From an uncultured Halomonas sp. (lineage in GTDB: Bacteria > Pseudomonadota > Gammaproteobacteria > Pseudomonadales > Halomonadaceae), in assembly GCF_947500835.1 (NCBI RefSeq), contig NZ_CANMTQ010000001.1:496001-560000 (forward strand): a stretch of DNA of 64,000 nucleotides, read 5' to 3'. The notes under the pieces were generated by a model. That model worked only from the letters and a program-made list of their open reading frames with translations, had not been told where the DNA came from and made no database searches. Shown piece after piece: positions 26,272-34,798 of the stretch; the first letter of the stretch is position 1; each line of letters opens with the position of its first letter. A program made the translations under genes and the position numbers.

Positions 26272-26769
26272 CTACAGCTTGTTTTCGTCGCCAAACTTTT
26301 CGTTCTCGCCCATGTCCGGGGTCTTCTCCGTCATGTTGGCCTTGGCGATCTCGTAAAGCTGGAAGGTCTTGCTCTCTTTCGACTTCCAGTGCTCGCCCAT
26401 TTGAATCTTGATTTCCATGAGGGCGACCTCCGGATCTTCCTTACCTTGCGGGAACCAGGCTCCCACAAACGGATTCCAGTACTTGTCGATCAGCTCTCGG
26501 TTATCGGTCAGGTTGGCAGTGCCGGAAAGAGAGACATAAATGCCCTCTTCCTGATCGGAGAAGCTCAAGCAGACCTTGCTATCCTGCTGCGACTCAATCA
26601 CCTTCTCGGCGCTGCGCTTAGTGTAGAACCACAAGGTGCCATCGTACTCATCCTGCACCAGATGCATCGGCCTGGCCCTGGGCGTATCGCCATCATCGGT
26701 GACCAGCATGCCTACCTGGATATCCTTGATCATGTTCCATATTTTCTGCTTATGTTCTGGACTGGACAT
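26272..26769 (-). CDS. General stress protein, pyridoxamine 5'-phosphate oxidase fold
   Basis: The protein has 165 residues from ATG 26769 with AAGGAG upstream; the longer in-frame start was not used. The pattern IKDIQVGMLVTDDGDTPRAR, WFYTKRSAEKVIESQQDSKV and CLSFSDQEEGIYVSLSGTA, then KYWNPFVGAWFPQG, is that of the bacterial general stress protein 26 family, a split-barrel flavin-binding fold. Members bind FMN or FAD; the reaction is not established. It is a single gene. Confidence 0.85.
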   Translation of the reverse strand: MSSPEHKQKIWNMIKDIQVGMLVTDDGDTPRARPMHLVQDEYDGTLWFYTKRSAEKVIESQQDSKVCLSFSDQEEGIYVSLSGTANLTDNRELIDKYWNPFVGAWFPQGKEDPEVALMEIKIQMGEHWKSKESKTFQLYEIAKANMTEKTPDMGENEKFGDENKL

Positions 26770-27036
26770 AGCAACCAAACTCCTTGTTTGATTTTCAAAT
26801 TTCGAGAACTCAACCACACTAACAAAGCGTCAACACGCTTCGCAAACCCCTGATGGCAAGCCGAAGATCGCCGCAAATAATGCCATTCCAAGATAGCGGC
26901 GAAAGATCATAGCGTCGAGCACGCCAACGAGCGTAATGACGAAATCTTTCAAATCTGCTTTGGGCTAAATTTCTCTTCATCGATTGCGTGTAGTATGAAT
27001 CGCGATTCATCTTCAGCTCATGATGCAGGGAAATCC

Positions 27037-27675
27037 ATGTTCGGCTGGTTATCACAACATTCAGACATTCTAAGCATTTTCACCACCGTGGGCTCGATCA
27101 TCATCTGGCTGGGTTTTTCGCAATACCTTTATATGGAGATGCGTCGACACCGCCATCCACGACTTCTCATCAATGTCGGCAAGCGCAAGGATATCCACGC
27201 GCTGTGCATCATCAGCAACATGAGTGACGAGCCGGTGATGATCGAATACCTGATTGCCGAACTCGAGACGTCCCAAGGAAAGATCACTCAGGAGATAAGT
27301 GGCACCGTGGTCTCTCTTTCCAATAGCCAACAAGGCCCGCTTGGCCCCGACGACTTCTTCCATATTGGCACCTTCAACCGAATCATCAGGCATCTGGCCG
27401 ATGGCGCAGGCATCGAGATGGACGGTCATCGCCCTGAAGGGGATGTCAGTTTTCGCAGCCTGACCATTCGCCTCGTGGGTGTCTTCGGGCCGGAAAGCCT
27501 GCCCATCGCCGCGCACCGTTGCTTCAGGCTCAAGCCCGAAGAAGAGTACTGCGTTCTCAGCCCCGCAACTCCAGACACCCCGCAACTTACCAAGCGATGG
27601 CAGCGTCATCGCGTGCGCAAATGGATCGAAGAGATCAATCGCGGGGATGCCGCTTTCTCACGGTCGGCTCGCTGA
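27037..27675 (+). CDS. Hypothetical protein with one N-terminal membrane helix
   Basis: The protein has 212 residues from ATG 27037, chosen because AGGGA lies 6 bases before; an earlier ATG at 26995 has no ribosome site. One membrane span is seen at about residues 9-30 (SDILSIFTTVGSIIIWLGFS), then a basic stretch (EMRRHRHPRL), then a soluble domain with beta-strand character (HALCIISNMSDEPVMIEYLI). I do not recognise the family. It ends 10 bp from the convergent livM gene with no terminator between. Confidence 0.6.
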   Translation: MFGWLSQHSDILSIFTTVGSIIIWLGFSQYLYMEMRRHRHPRLLINVGKRKDIHALCIISNMSDEPVMIEYLIAELETSQGKITQEISGTVVSLSNSQQGPLGPDDFFHIGTFNRIIRHLADGAGIEMDGHRPEGDVSFRSLTIRLVGVFGPESLPIAAHRCFRLKPEEEYCVLSPATPDTPQLTKRWQRHRVRKWIEEINRGDAAFSRSAR

Positions 27676-27685
27676 CAACGCATCA

Positions 27686-28675
27686 TCACTTGAAGTTGCG
27701 TTTCACCAGCTTTTGCAGCTCGCCGATGATACCGCTGCGAAAGCTCAGCACGCAGAGCACGAAGATCGTCCCGAGGATCACGCTCACCCAATCGCCGAGC
27801 GGCGACTGCGACAGCTGATGCTGCAGGCCGATCACCAAACTGGCCCCCACCAACGGCCCGAGCAGCGTGCCGACCCCGCCCAGCAAGGTCATTAAAATCA
27901 CCTCCCCAGACATGTGCCAATGCGCATCTCCCAAGGATGCCAGTTGGAAGACCAGGGTCTTGGTCGCCCCGGCCAACCCGGCCAGCCCCGCCGAAATGAC
28001 GAATGCCACCAGCTTGTAGGTGTCGGTGTCATACCCCAGTGAAACCGCCCGAGGCTCGTTTTCGCGAATCGCCTTGAGCACCTGGCCGAAGGGAGAATGC
28101 ACGGTGCGCTGGATCAGGGCGAAGCCCAGCACGAAGACGGCGAACACGAAGTAGTACAGCGCCAGATTGCTCTGCAGGCTGAACAGCCCGAACAACTTGC
28201 CACGAGGCACGCCGTGCAGGCCGTCCTCGCCCCCGGTGAACGGCGCCTGAATAAAGAAGAAGAACATCATCTGCGCCAGGGCCAACGTGATCATGGCGAA
28301 GTAGATGCCCTGGCGGCGAATCGCCAGGATGCCGAACAGCATGCCCAATACCGCCGAACCAAGCGTGCCTATCAGGATACCCAGCTCCGGGGTCAACCCC
28401 GGATAGGTCGAGAGCAGAAAACCGGTGATATAGGCGCCGGTGGCCAGGAACGCCGCATGGCCGAAGGAGAGCAGCCCCGCAAAGCCGAGCAGCAGGTTGA
28501 AAGCACTGGCAAACAGCGCGAAACAGAGAATCTTCATCAGGAATACAGGGTAGGCGACGAAAGGCGCCACCAGCCCCAGCACGATCAAGCCGACATACAG
28601 CAGGCCCAGGCGGCGCCGGGCCGAACGCTGCCGCGTCGCGGTCACCCTGGGGGAATCACTCATGGCCATGGTCAT
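27686..28675 (-). CDS. livM: Branched-chain amino-acid-type ABC permease (LivM)
   Basis: The protein has 329 residues from ATG 28675, which overlaps the livH stop (ATGA). About nine hydrophobic helices are present, with LivM hallmarks NLLLGFAGLLSFGHAAFLA, GAYITGFLL and the coupling segment AIRENEPRAVSLGYDTDTYK. It pairs with LivH to form the inner-membrane channel of a type I importer. The frame stays open far upstream but there it lies antiparallel-free inside livH in another phase, so that part is not coding. It is the last gene of the operon livG-livF-livK-livH-livM. Confidence 0.9.
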   Translation of the reverse strand: MTMAMSDSPRVTATRQRSARRRLGLLYVGLIVLGLVAPFVAYPVFLMKILCFALFASAFNLLLGFAGLLSFGHAAFLATGAYITGFLLSTYPGLTPELGILIGTLGSAVLGMLFGILAIRRQGIYFAMITLALAQMMFFFFIQAPFTGGEDGLHGVPRGKLFGLFSLQSNLALYYFVFAVFVLGFALIQRTVHSPFGQVLKAIRENEPRAVSLGYDTDTYKLVAFVISAGLAGLAGATKTLVFQLASLGDAHWHMSGEVILMTLLGGVGTLLGPLVGASLVIGLQHQLSQSPLGDWVSVILGTIFVLCVLSFRSGIIGELQKLVKRNFK

Positions 28676-29559
28676 GCCTCCTTGCCGAACAGGCCCGCGG
28701 GCCGCAGCAGCAATACCACGATCATCACCAGGAAAATCACGGTATTGGCGGCTTCGGGGTAGAACACCTTGGTCAGCCCCTCGATCAGCCCCATCGCCAG
28801 GCCGGTCAGGATCGCCCCCAGGATCGAGCCCATGCCGCCGATCACCACCACGGCGAAGACCACGATCAGAAGACTCGAGCCCATGGTCGGCGAGACCGGA
28901 TAGATCGGCGCGGCCAGCACCCCGGCGAAGGCCGCCAGCGCCACCCCGAAGCCGTAGGTCAGGGTCACCAGCAAGGGCACGTTGACCCCGAAGGCCTGCA
29001 TCAATTTGGGATTTTCCGTCCCGGCACGCAAGTAGGCGCCGAGCCGGGTACGCTCGATCATGAACCAGGTGAACAGGCATACCACAAGCGCCGCCACCAG
29101 CACCCAGGCCCGATAGGTCGGCAGGAACATGAAGCCCAGATTGAAGCCCCCGGCCAGCACCTCGGGCACCGGATAGCTGCTGCCCGAGACGCCGAACAGA
29201 TTGACCAGCGTGCCCTCGAAGATCAGCGCCAGCCCAAAGGTCAGCAGCAGACCATAAAGGTGGTCGATATGCTGAATGCGGCGCAGCAGCAAGCGTTCTA
29301 TCAGGATGCCCAGCGCCCCGACCACCAAGGGCACTACCAATAGCGCCAGCCAATAATCCAGCCCCAGGTACTCGAGACCCAGCAGCGCGGCGAAAGCACC
29401 CAGCATGTACTGGGCGCCATGGGCAAAGTTGATGACCTTGAGCAGACCGAAAATCACCGCCAGCCCCAGGCTCAACAGGGCATAGAAGGCCCCGTTGATC
29501 AGCCCCAGCAGCAGTTGCCCGAACAGCACCATCAGCGGGATGCCGAAAATCGTCGTCAT
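28672..29559 (-). CDS. livH: Branched-chain amino-acid-type ABC permease (LivH)
   Basis: The protein has 295 residues and about eight hydrophobic helices. LivH hallmarks are LINGAFYALLSLGLAVIFGL, KVINFAHGAQYMLGAFAALL and FGVNVPLLVTLTYGFGVALA. It forms the permease heterodimer with LivM. It starts 29 bp after the end of the binding-protein gene. Confidence 0.9.
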   Translation of the reverse strand: MTTIFGIPLMVLFGQLLLGLINGAFYALLSLGLAVIFGLLKVINFAHGAQYMLGAFAALLGLEYLGLDYWLALLVVPLVVGALGILIERLLLRRIQHIDHLYGLLLTFGLALIFEGTLVNLFGVSGSSYPVPEVLAGGFNLGFMFLPTYRAWVLVAALVVCLFTWFMIERTRLGAYLRAGTENPKLMQAFGVNVPLLVTLTYGFGVALAAFAGVLAAPIYPVSPTMGSSLLIVVFAVVVIGGMGSILGAILTGLAMGLIEGLTKVFYPEAANTVIFLVMIVVLLLRPAGLFGKEA

Positions 29560-29588
29560 GGCGTCACACCCTCAGCGGCGGGATCATC

Positions 29589-30800
29589 TCATCCCTTGAC
29601 CAGCGAACACTGGCTCTCGGACAGGGGGCGGAAGGCTTCCTCGGCGGGGATGGTGCGCAGGATCTCGTAAAGATCCCATTCCCCTTCGGATTCGCTGGGG
29701 GACTTCACCTCGACCAGGTACATGTCGTGAACCATGCGCCCGTCCTCGCGGATGCGCCCGTCGTCGGCGAACATGTCATTGACCGGCGTGGCCGCCATCT
29801 GCTCGCGCACCGTGGCGGCGTCGTCGCTGCCGGTTTCCGCTACCGCATTCAGATAGTGCAGCGTGCTGGAATAGATGCCGGCCTGGACCATGGTCGGCAT
29901 GCGCTGAGTGCGCTCGTAATAACGATTGGCCCACTCCCGACTCTCATCGTCCATGTCCCAGTACCAGCCGGTGGTCAACTGCAACCCCTGGGTGACATCG
30001 AGTCCCAGCGCCTGGACGTCATTCAAGAAGATCAGCAGGCCCGCCAGGGTCTGGCCGGACTGCACCAGGCCGAACTGGCTGGCGGTGGTCAACGCATTGA
30101 CGGTATCGGAACCGGCGTTGGCCAGGCCGACGATCTTGGCGCCGGACCCCTGGGCCTGGAGGATGTAGGAGGAGAAATCGCTGGTCGGGAACGGGTGGCG
30201 CACCTTGCCGACGATCTCGCCGCCGTTCTCCTTGACCACGGTTTCGACATCGCTCTCCAGGGCGTGGCCGAAGGCATAGTCCGCGGTGAGCAAAAACCAG
30301 GTATCGCCGCCTTCATCGACGATCGCCTTGGCGGTACCGTTGGCCATCGGGTAGGTGTCGTACACCCAGTGGATGTGATTGGGGGTGCAGTGCTCGTTGG
30401 TGATGCTCGAGGCCGCCGAGCCGGAGACGATGCCCAGCTTGTCCTGCTGTTCGAGAATATTGGTTACCGCGATGGTGACCGATGACGCCACCATGCCCGC
30501 CACCAGGTCGACGTCGTCCTGATCGATCCAGCCGCGCACGGTATTGGCGCCGACATCGGCGCTGTTACGGTCATCGGCACTGAGCACCTCGATGGGCGCA
30601 CCGTTGACCTCGCCACCGAAATCCTCGATGGCCATGTTCAGCGCCTCCAGGCCACCCGGCCCGGCCAGGTCGCGATAGGTCCCCGACATGTCCGCCAGAT
30701 ACCCGATCTTGACCGCATCGCCGCTGATCTCTGCCTGGGCCAGGCCTGGGGCCAGCAACAGGGCAGCAGCGGTCAATGTGCTGTACTTGATGACATTCAT
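29589..30800 (-). CDS. LIV-type periplasmic substrate-binding protein
   Basis: The protein has 403 residues from ATG 30800 with GGAG 6 bases upstream. A Sec signal covers residues 1-24 (ends PGLAQAE). The mature part is a type I periplasmic binding fold: VKIGYLADMSGTYRDLAGPG, the NSADVGANTVRGWIDQDDVD segment, and VAGMVASSVTIAVTNILEQQ. Here the gene sits in the middle of the operon. Relatives in this subgroup include binders of amino acids, amides and aromatic acids; the ligand cannot be read from the sequence. Confidence 0.88.
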   Translation of the reverse strand: MNVIKYSTLTAAALLLAPGLAQAEISGDAVKIGYLADMSGTYRDLAGPGGLEALNMAIEDFGGEVNGAPIEVLSADDRNSADVGANTVRGWIDQDDVDLVAGMVASSVTIAVTNILEQQDKLGIVSGSAASSITNEHCTPNHIHWVYDTYPMANGTAKAIVDEGGDTWFLLTADYAFGHALESDVETVVKENGGEIVGKVRHPFPTSDFSSYILQAQGSGAKIVGLANAGSDTVNALTTASQFGLVQSGQTLAGLLIFLNDVQALGLDVTQGLQLTTGWYWDMDDESREWANRYYERTQRMPTMVQAGIYSSTLHYLNAVAETGSDDAATVREQMAATPVNDMFADDGRIREDGRMVHDMYLVEVKSPSESEGEWDLYEILRTIPAEEAFRPLSESQCSLVKG

Positions 30801-30857
30801 GCGTTTCTCCATGCCCAGCGGGCGGTTTGTTGTTGTTGATTCAATGATGAAACCAGG

Positions 30858-31607
30858 TCAGACGCCGAGCACGGCGTGCAGGCGTTCGCGGCGCTCGGGC
30901 AACACGTCGGCGCTGATCTCTTCGATGATGCGGCCGTGCTCCATGACGTAGTGGCGATCGGCCAGCGGCGCGGCGAAACGGAAATTCTGTTCCACCAGCA
31001 CCACGGTCATGCCCCGGGCCTTGAGCGTGACCAGCACCTCGCCAAGCGCCTGGACGATGACCGGCGCCAGGCCTTCGGTGATCTCGTCGAGCAGCAGCAG
31101 GTCGGCGCCGGTGCGCAGGATGCGCGCCATGGCCAGCATCTGCTGCTCGCCGCCGGACAGGCGCATGCCCGGGCTGCGACGCCGCTCGTAGAGATTGGGG
31201 AACATGGCGTAGATGTCATCGAGGCTCATGCCGCCGGAGCGCACCGTGGGTGGCAGCAACAGATTCTCCTCGACGTTGAGACTGGCGAAGATGCCGCGCT
31301 CTTCGGGGCAGTACCCGACCCCCAGGCGCGCGATATGATGGGGCGGGGTATTCAGGGTTTCACGCCCATCGATGACGATCGAGCCGGAGCGGCGGTCGAC
31401 CATGTTCATGATCGCCCGCAGGGTCGTGGTACGCCCGGCGCCGTTACGCCCCAGCAAGGTTACCAGCTCCCCCTTGCGCACCTCGAAATCGACGCCGTGC
31501 AGGATGTGCGACTCGCCGTAGAAGGCATGCAGGTCGCGGACCTTGAGCTGTTCCGAGGCATTGCTTGCCCTGTTGGCAGCCCCGGGCTGTTCCAGTGTCG
31601 TCGTCAT
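30858..31607 (-). CDS. livF: LIV-type ABC ATPase (LivF) with Arg in Walker A
   Basis: The protein has 249 residues from ATG 31607, overlapping the livG stop (ATGA). It has Q-loop VGYCPEERGIFASL, signature RLSGGEQQMLAMARIL, Walker B LLLLDEITEGLAP and VLVEQNFRFA. The Walker A reads GRNGAGRTTT: position 59 is Arg (codon CGT) where Lys is canonical. The gene is otherwise intact and conserved, so it is unlikely to be dead; I recall other LIV-type proteins with the same change. In the heterodimer with LivG one site may be weak or non-hydrolytic. Confidence 0.88.
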   Translation of the reverse strand: MTTTLEQPGAANRASNASEQLKVRDLHAFYGESHILHGVDFEVRKGELVTLLGRNGAGRTTTLRAIMNMVDRRSGSIVIDGRETLNTPPHHIARLGVGYCPEERGIFASLNVEENLLLPPTVRSGGMSLDDIYAMFPNLYERRRSPGMRLSGGEQQMLAMARILRTGADLLLLDEITEGLAPVIVQALGEVLVTLKARGMTVVLVEQNFRFAAPLADRHYVMEHGRIIEEISADVLPERRERLHAVLGV

Positions 31608-32374
31608 GCGCCCTCCTCCACCGCCGATTCGCTGCCCATGTAGGCCTCGCGCACCTTGGGGTCCGTGGAGACGCGGGCATAATCGCCTTCCGCCAGCACC
31701 GCGCCCCGGGCCAGCACGGTGATGCGATCGCACAGGCGGCTGACCACGCTGAGATTGTGCTCGACCATCAGTACCGTCCGCCCTTTGGCGGCTTCGCGAA
31801 TCAGCGCCACGACCCGGTCGACATCCTCAGCCCCCATGCCCTGGGTGGGCTCATCGAGCAGCATGACCGTCGGCTCAAGCGCCAGGGTGGTGGCCAACTC
31901 CAGAGCCCGCTTGCGCCCGTAGGGCAATTCCACCGTCAGGCTATCCGCATCCCTTTCCAGTCCGACCTGGGCAAGCAGTTCCCTGGCTCGCTCATCAAGA
32001 GAACTCAGGCTGCGCTCGGACTTCCAGAAGTGAAAGGAAGTGCCCAGCCTGCGCTGCAAGGCAACGCGCACGTTTTCCAGCACCGTCATGTGGGCGAAGA
32101 CCGCGGATATCTGGAACGAGCGCACCAGGCCCAGGCGGGCGATCTGGTTGGCCTTCATGTTGGTGATCGGTTTGCCCCGGTAGAGAATCTCGCCGTGGCT
32201 GGGAGGAAGAAACTTGGTCAATAGATTGAAGACGGTGGTCTTGCCCGCCCCGTTAGGGCCAATCAGGGCGTGGATGTGCCCTTCGGTGACTTGCAGGTCG
32301 ACCTGATCGACCGCAGTGAAGCCGCGAAACGTCTTGGTCAGACCCTGCGTTTCGAGTATGAACTCCCGAGGCAT
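31604..32374 (-). CDS. livG: LIV-type ABC ATPase (LivG)
   Basis: The protein has 256 residues from ATG 32374 with GAGGA upstream. It has a canonical Walker A IGPNGAGKTTVFN, LGLVRSFQISAVFAHMTVLE, the LivG-type signature LPYGRKRALELATTLA and Walker B VMLLDEPTQGMG. It is the first gene of the operon, so the promoter should lie in the 248-bp gap (32375-32622) shared with the divergent AEC carrier gene. Confidence 0.9.
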   Translation of the reverse strand: MPREFILETQGLTKTFRGFTAVDQVDLQVTEGHIHALIGPNGAGKTTVFNLLTKFLPPSHGEILYRGKPITNMKANQIARLGLVRSFQISAVFAHMTVLENVRVALQRRLGTSFHFWKSERSLSSLDERARELLAQVGLERDADSLTVELPYGRKRALELATTLALEPTVMLLDEPTQGMGAEDVDRVVALIREAAKGRTVLMVEHNLSVVSRLCDRITVLARGAVLAEGDYARVSTDPKVREAYMGSESAVEEGA

Positions 32375-32622
32375 AGGCAGTCCTCTGGCGATCGCAAGAC
32401 GATCGTCTTGTTGTTGTCGTTCCTCACAGACAGCGAGCATTGTTATTGGCGACGCTGCGAGGCAATAATTTACGTTAACGTAAGCTAGAGCAGCCGCCGC
32501 TCGGCTTCAACTACTGCTCGCTGAAACTCGACCAATGATGAATATATAAGCAAAATAAGAAAGACTGCTGGATTACATTCACTACACTGTTCGCCACGCT
32601 GATCAATACATAAGGATGGTTC

Positions 32623-33501
32623 ATGCTCGCCGAGTTGTTTGCCGTCATGGCGCCGGTATTCTTCGGTGCGGGTCTCGGCTTTTTCTGGATACGCCTGGGC
32701 TACGATTATCCGGTCGAGTTCGTGACCAAACTGGTGTTCAACATCGGCACCCCGGCGCTGATCCTTGCCGCCCTGGGCAACGCCGAAATCGATGCCCGAA
32801 GCTTCGGGCAAACCTTGCTGGGCGCGTTGATCGTGATGGGGATCATGGCCGGCGTCAGCCTGCTGATGGCCAAGGTACTGCGCAAGAGCTGGAAAGTGAT
32901 CATCTCGCCGATGATGTATCCCAATACCGGTAACATGGGGCTCCCGGTCACGCTCTACGCGTTTGGCAGTGCCGGCTTTGCCTATGCCATTACGGTGATG
33001 GTCTCGGTCACGCTGATCCAGTTCACCTTCGGCGCCATGCTGGCCAGTCGAGGCGGCCGTCCGCTGCGCACGCTACTTCGCACCCCCACTATTTACGCCA
33101 TACTAATTGCACTGGGATTGTTGCTCACCGACGCTTCCTTGCCCCGCTGGGCAGCCAATACCGTCGATCTGATTTCGGGCTTCTGCGTACCGTTGATGCT
33201 GATCACCCTGGGGGTGTCCCTGGCCAGCATTCAGGTCAAGAGCCTGACTTCAGGGCTAGGATTCAGCCTGCTGCGCATTCCCGCCGCTGCCTTGATTGCC
33301 TTTGGCGTCGCCCAGTTGCTGGGCCTGACGCCCTTGGCGCAGAGCGTGCTGATCCTGCAGATGAGCATGCCGGTGGCGGTCTACAACTACCTCTTCGCCC
33401 AGCGCGCCCGGCGTGAGCCGGAATACGTCGCCGGCCTGGTGTTCTGTTCGACATTGCTGTCGTTCGTTTATTTGCCGGTGCTGCTGGCGATCATGATGTG
33501 A
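32623..33501 (+). CDS. AEC-family transporter
   Basis: The protein has 292 residues from ATG 32623 with AAGGA upstream. About ten hydrophobic helices are arranged as two halves, with family marks MMYPNTGNMGLPVTLYAFG and VLILQMSMPVAVYNYLFAQR. Auxin-efflux-carrier-like proteins in bacteria move organic acids such as malate or malonate. It is divergent from the LIV operon and alone on its strand. The substrate is unknown. Confidence 0.85.
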   Translation: MLAELFAVMAPVFFGAGLGFFWIRLGYDYPVEFVTKLVFNIGTPALILAALGNAEIDARSFGQTLLGALIVMGIMAGVSLLMAKVLRKSWKVIISPMMYPNTGNMGLPVTLYAFGSAGFAYAITVMVSVTLIQFTFGAMLASRGGRPLRTLLRTPTIYAILIALGLLLTDASLPRWAANTVDLISGFCVPLMLITLGVSLASIQVKSLTSGLGFSLLRIPAAALIAFGVAQLLGLTPLAQSVLILQMSMPVAVYNYLFAQRARREPEYVAGLVFCSTLLSFVYLPVLLAIMM

Positions 33502-33593
33502 GGCACACCGGTCTTCGACGACCTTTACCACTTCCACTCTTTTCAAAACATATTGTTGACGAATCGACGACAGCCATCCTGAACGCGATTGGC

Positions 33594-34784
33594 TCATCCG
33601 CTTTCTTGCAATGCCTCACCGATGAGCCGCGTGATTTCCATACAATCCTTCTCATCGAAGGTCAGCGGAATGCGTAGATCGCAGAGTGTGGCCAGCACTT
33701 TTTCCGTATTAGGCACTGACCGGGTATTGCCCAAATAACGCCAGCTATCGTAGCGACTGGTGTAATCCTCGGGCTCGTGCTGGCCGTACCACTTGAGCGG
33801 TATGCTGCGTCGTTCGCAGCCTGAAATGAAGGCGGCGATGCGTTCTCGGGGCAATTCAGGTAGGCGAAATTGAATGGAGCTGCCGACGAAGCCTTCTTCC
33901 GGCGGTCTTGGAATCAGGACAACCCATTTCTCCCGGCCGAAACCTTCTTCCAACACGCGATAGAGACGATTCCAGCGCTCCCGTCGTTCCGCCAGCTCTG
34001 CCAGCTGAGGGCGCAATACGGCAGCACGCAGATTATCCATACGACCGCTGCAATTGGGGGTCTGCAGGCGTACGTCACCGAAGCTTTCAGCGTCTGGAGC
34101 CGCTAGATGGCGATCAAATAGCATATAAGAGCCGGAAAGAATGACCGCGCGACGCATGGCCTCCGGATCGTCCGTGGTCAACAAGCCACCTTCGCCGGAA
34201 TTGAGATGCTTGTAGGTCTGGGTGCTGAAGCAGCCGATCTTGCCGAAGGTACCGCTTGGCTGGCCTTTCCAGGAAGCGCCCATGGTATGAGCGCAGTCCT
34301 CGATCATCACGATATTCAATTCGTTGCAGACCGCGACGATAGCCTGCATGTCGCCGATATGACCGCGCATATGAGACAGCAGAAAGAAGCGGGCGCCGCT
34401 TTCCTCGGCGGCCCGGCGCAGGTCGTCGATATCCACCGTAGTGTCGTCCTGAATATCGACCAATATTGGAATTCCCCCCGCGCCATGAATACTGCCCGGC
34501 ACCGGTGACAAGGTGAAAGCGTTGCACAGCACCTTGTCACCGGGTTGCAACCCTGCCGCGCGCAGGGCGATCTGCATGGCGTAGCCGCCCGAGGCACAGG
34601 CCAGGCAATAGGCTACGCCCAGGCTATCGGCGAACTCCTGTTCCAGCAGGGCGGTTTCGCCACGCTCACCCTTCGCCAGATTGTAGCGATGCAGACGACC
34701 GCTACGCATCACAGCCACCGCCGCCTCGATGGCTGCCTCCGGTATCGGCTCCTGCTGGGTGAAGGATTTTGAAAAGGTTTGCAT
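33594..34784 (-). CDS. DegT/DnrJ/EryC1/StrS-family PLP aminotransferase
   Basis: The protein has 396 residues from ATG 34784 with AAGGGA upstream. It has fold-type I PLP marks of the sugar-aminotransferase family: CASGGYAMQIALRAAGLQPG, IEDCAHTMGASWKG, and FSTQTYKHLNSGEGG with Lys192 as the Schiff-base residue. No nucleotide-sugar genes are nearby. Instead it is the third gene of an operon with a HisD-like dehydrogenase (14 bp upstream) and a PLP decarboxylase, so the substrate is probably a small amino compound. The pathway is not identified. Confidence 0.8.
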   Translation of the reverse strand: MQTFSKSFTQQEPIPEAAIEAAVAVMRSGRLHRYNLAKGERGETALLEQEFADSLGVAYCLACASGGYAMQIALRAAGLQPGDKVLCNAFTLSPVPGSIHGAGGIPILVDIQDDTTVDIDDLRRAAEESGARFFLLSHMRGHIGDMQAIVAVCNELNIVMIEDCAHTMGASWKGQPSGTFGKIGCFSTQTYKHLNSGEGGLLTTDDPEAMRRAVILSGSYMLFDRHLAAPDAESFGDVRLQTPNCSGRMDNLRAAVLRPQLAELAERRERWNRLYRVLEEGFGREKWVVLIPRPPEEGFVGSSIQFRLPELPRERIAAFISGCERRSIPLKWYGQHEPEDYTSRYDSWRYLGNTRSVPNTEKVLATLCDLRIPLTFDEKDCMEITRLIGEALQESG

Positions 34785-34798
34785 GACAATTCCCTTGC

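Noticed and set aside
28676-29353. Upstream extension of the livM frame to 555 codons
   Set aside because: This part overlaps livH in another phase and gives Gly/Arg/Ala-rich nonsense; livM starts at the ATGA overlap at 28675.
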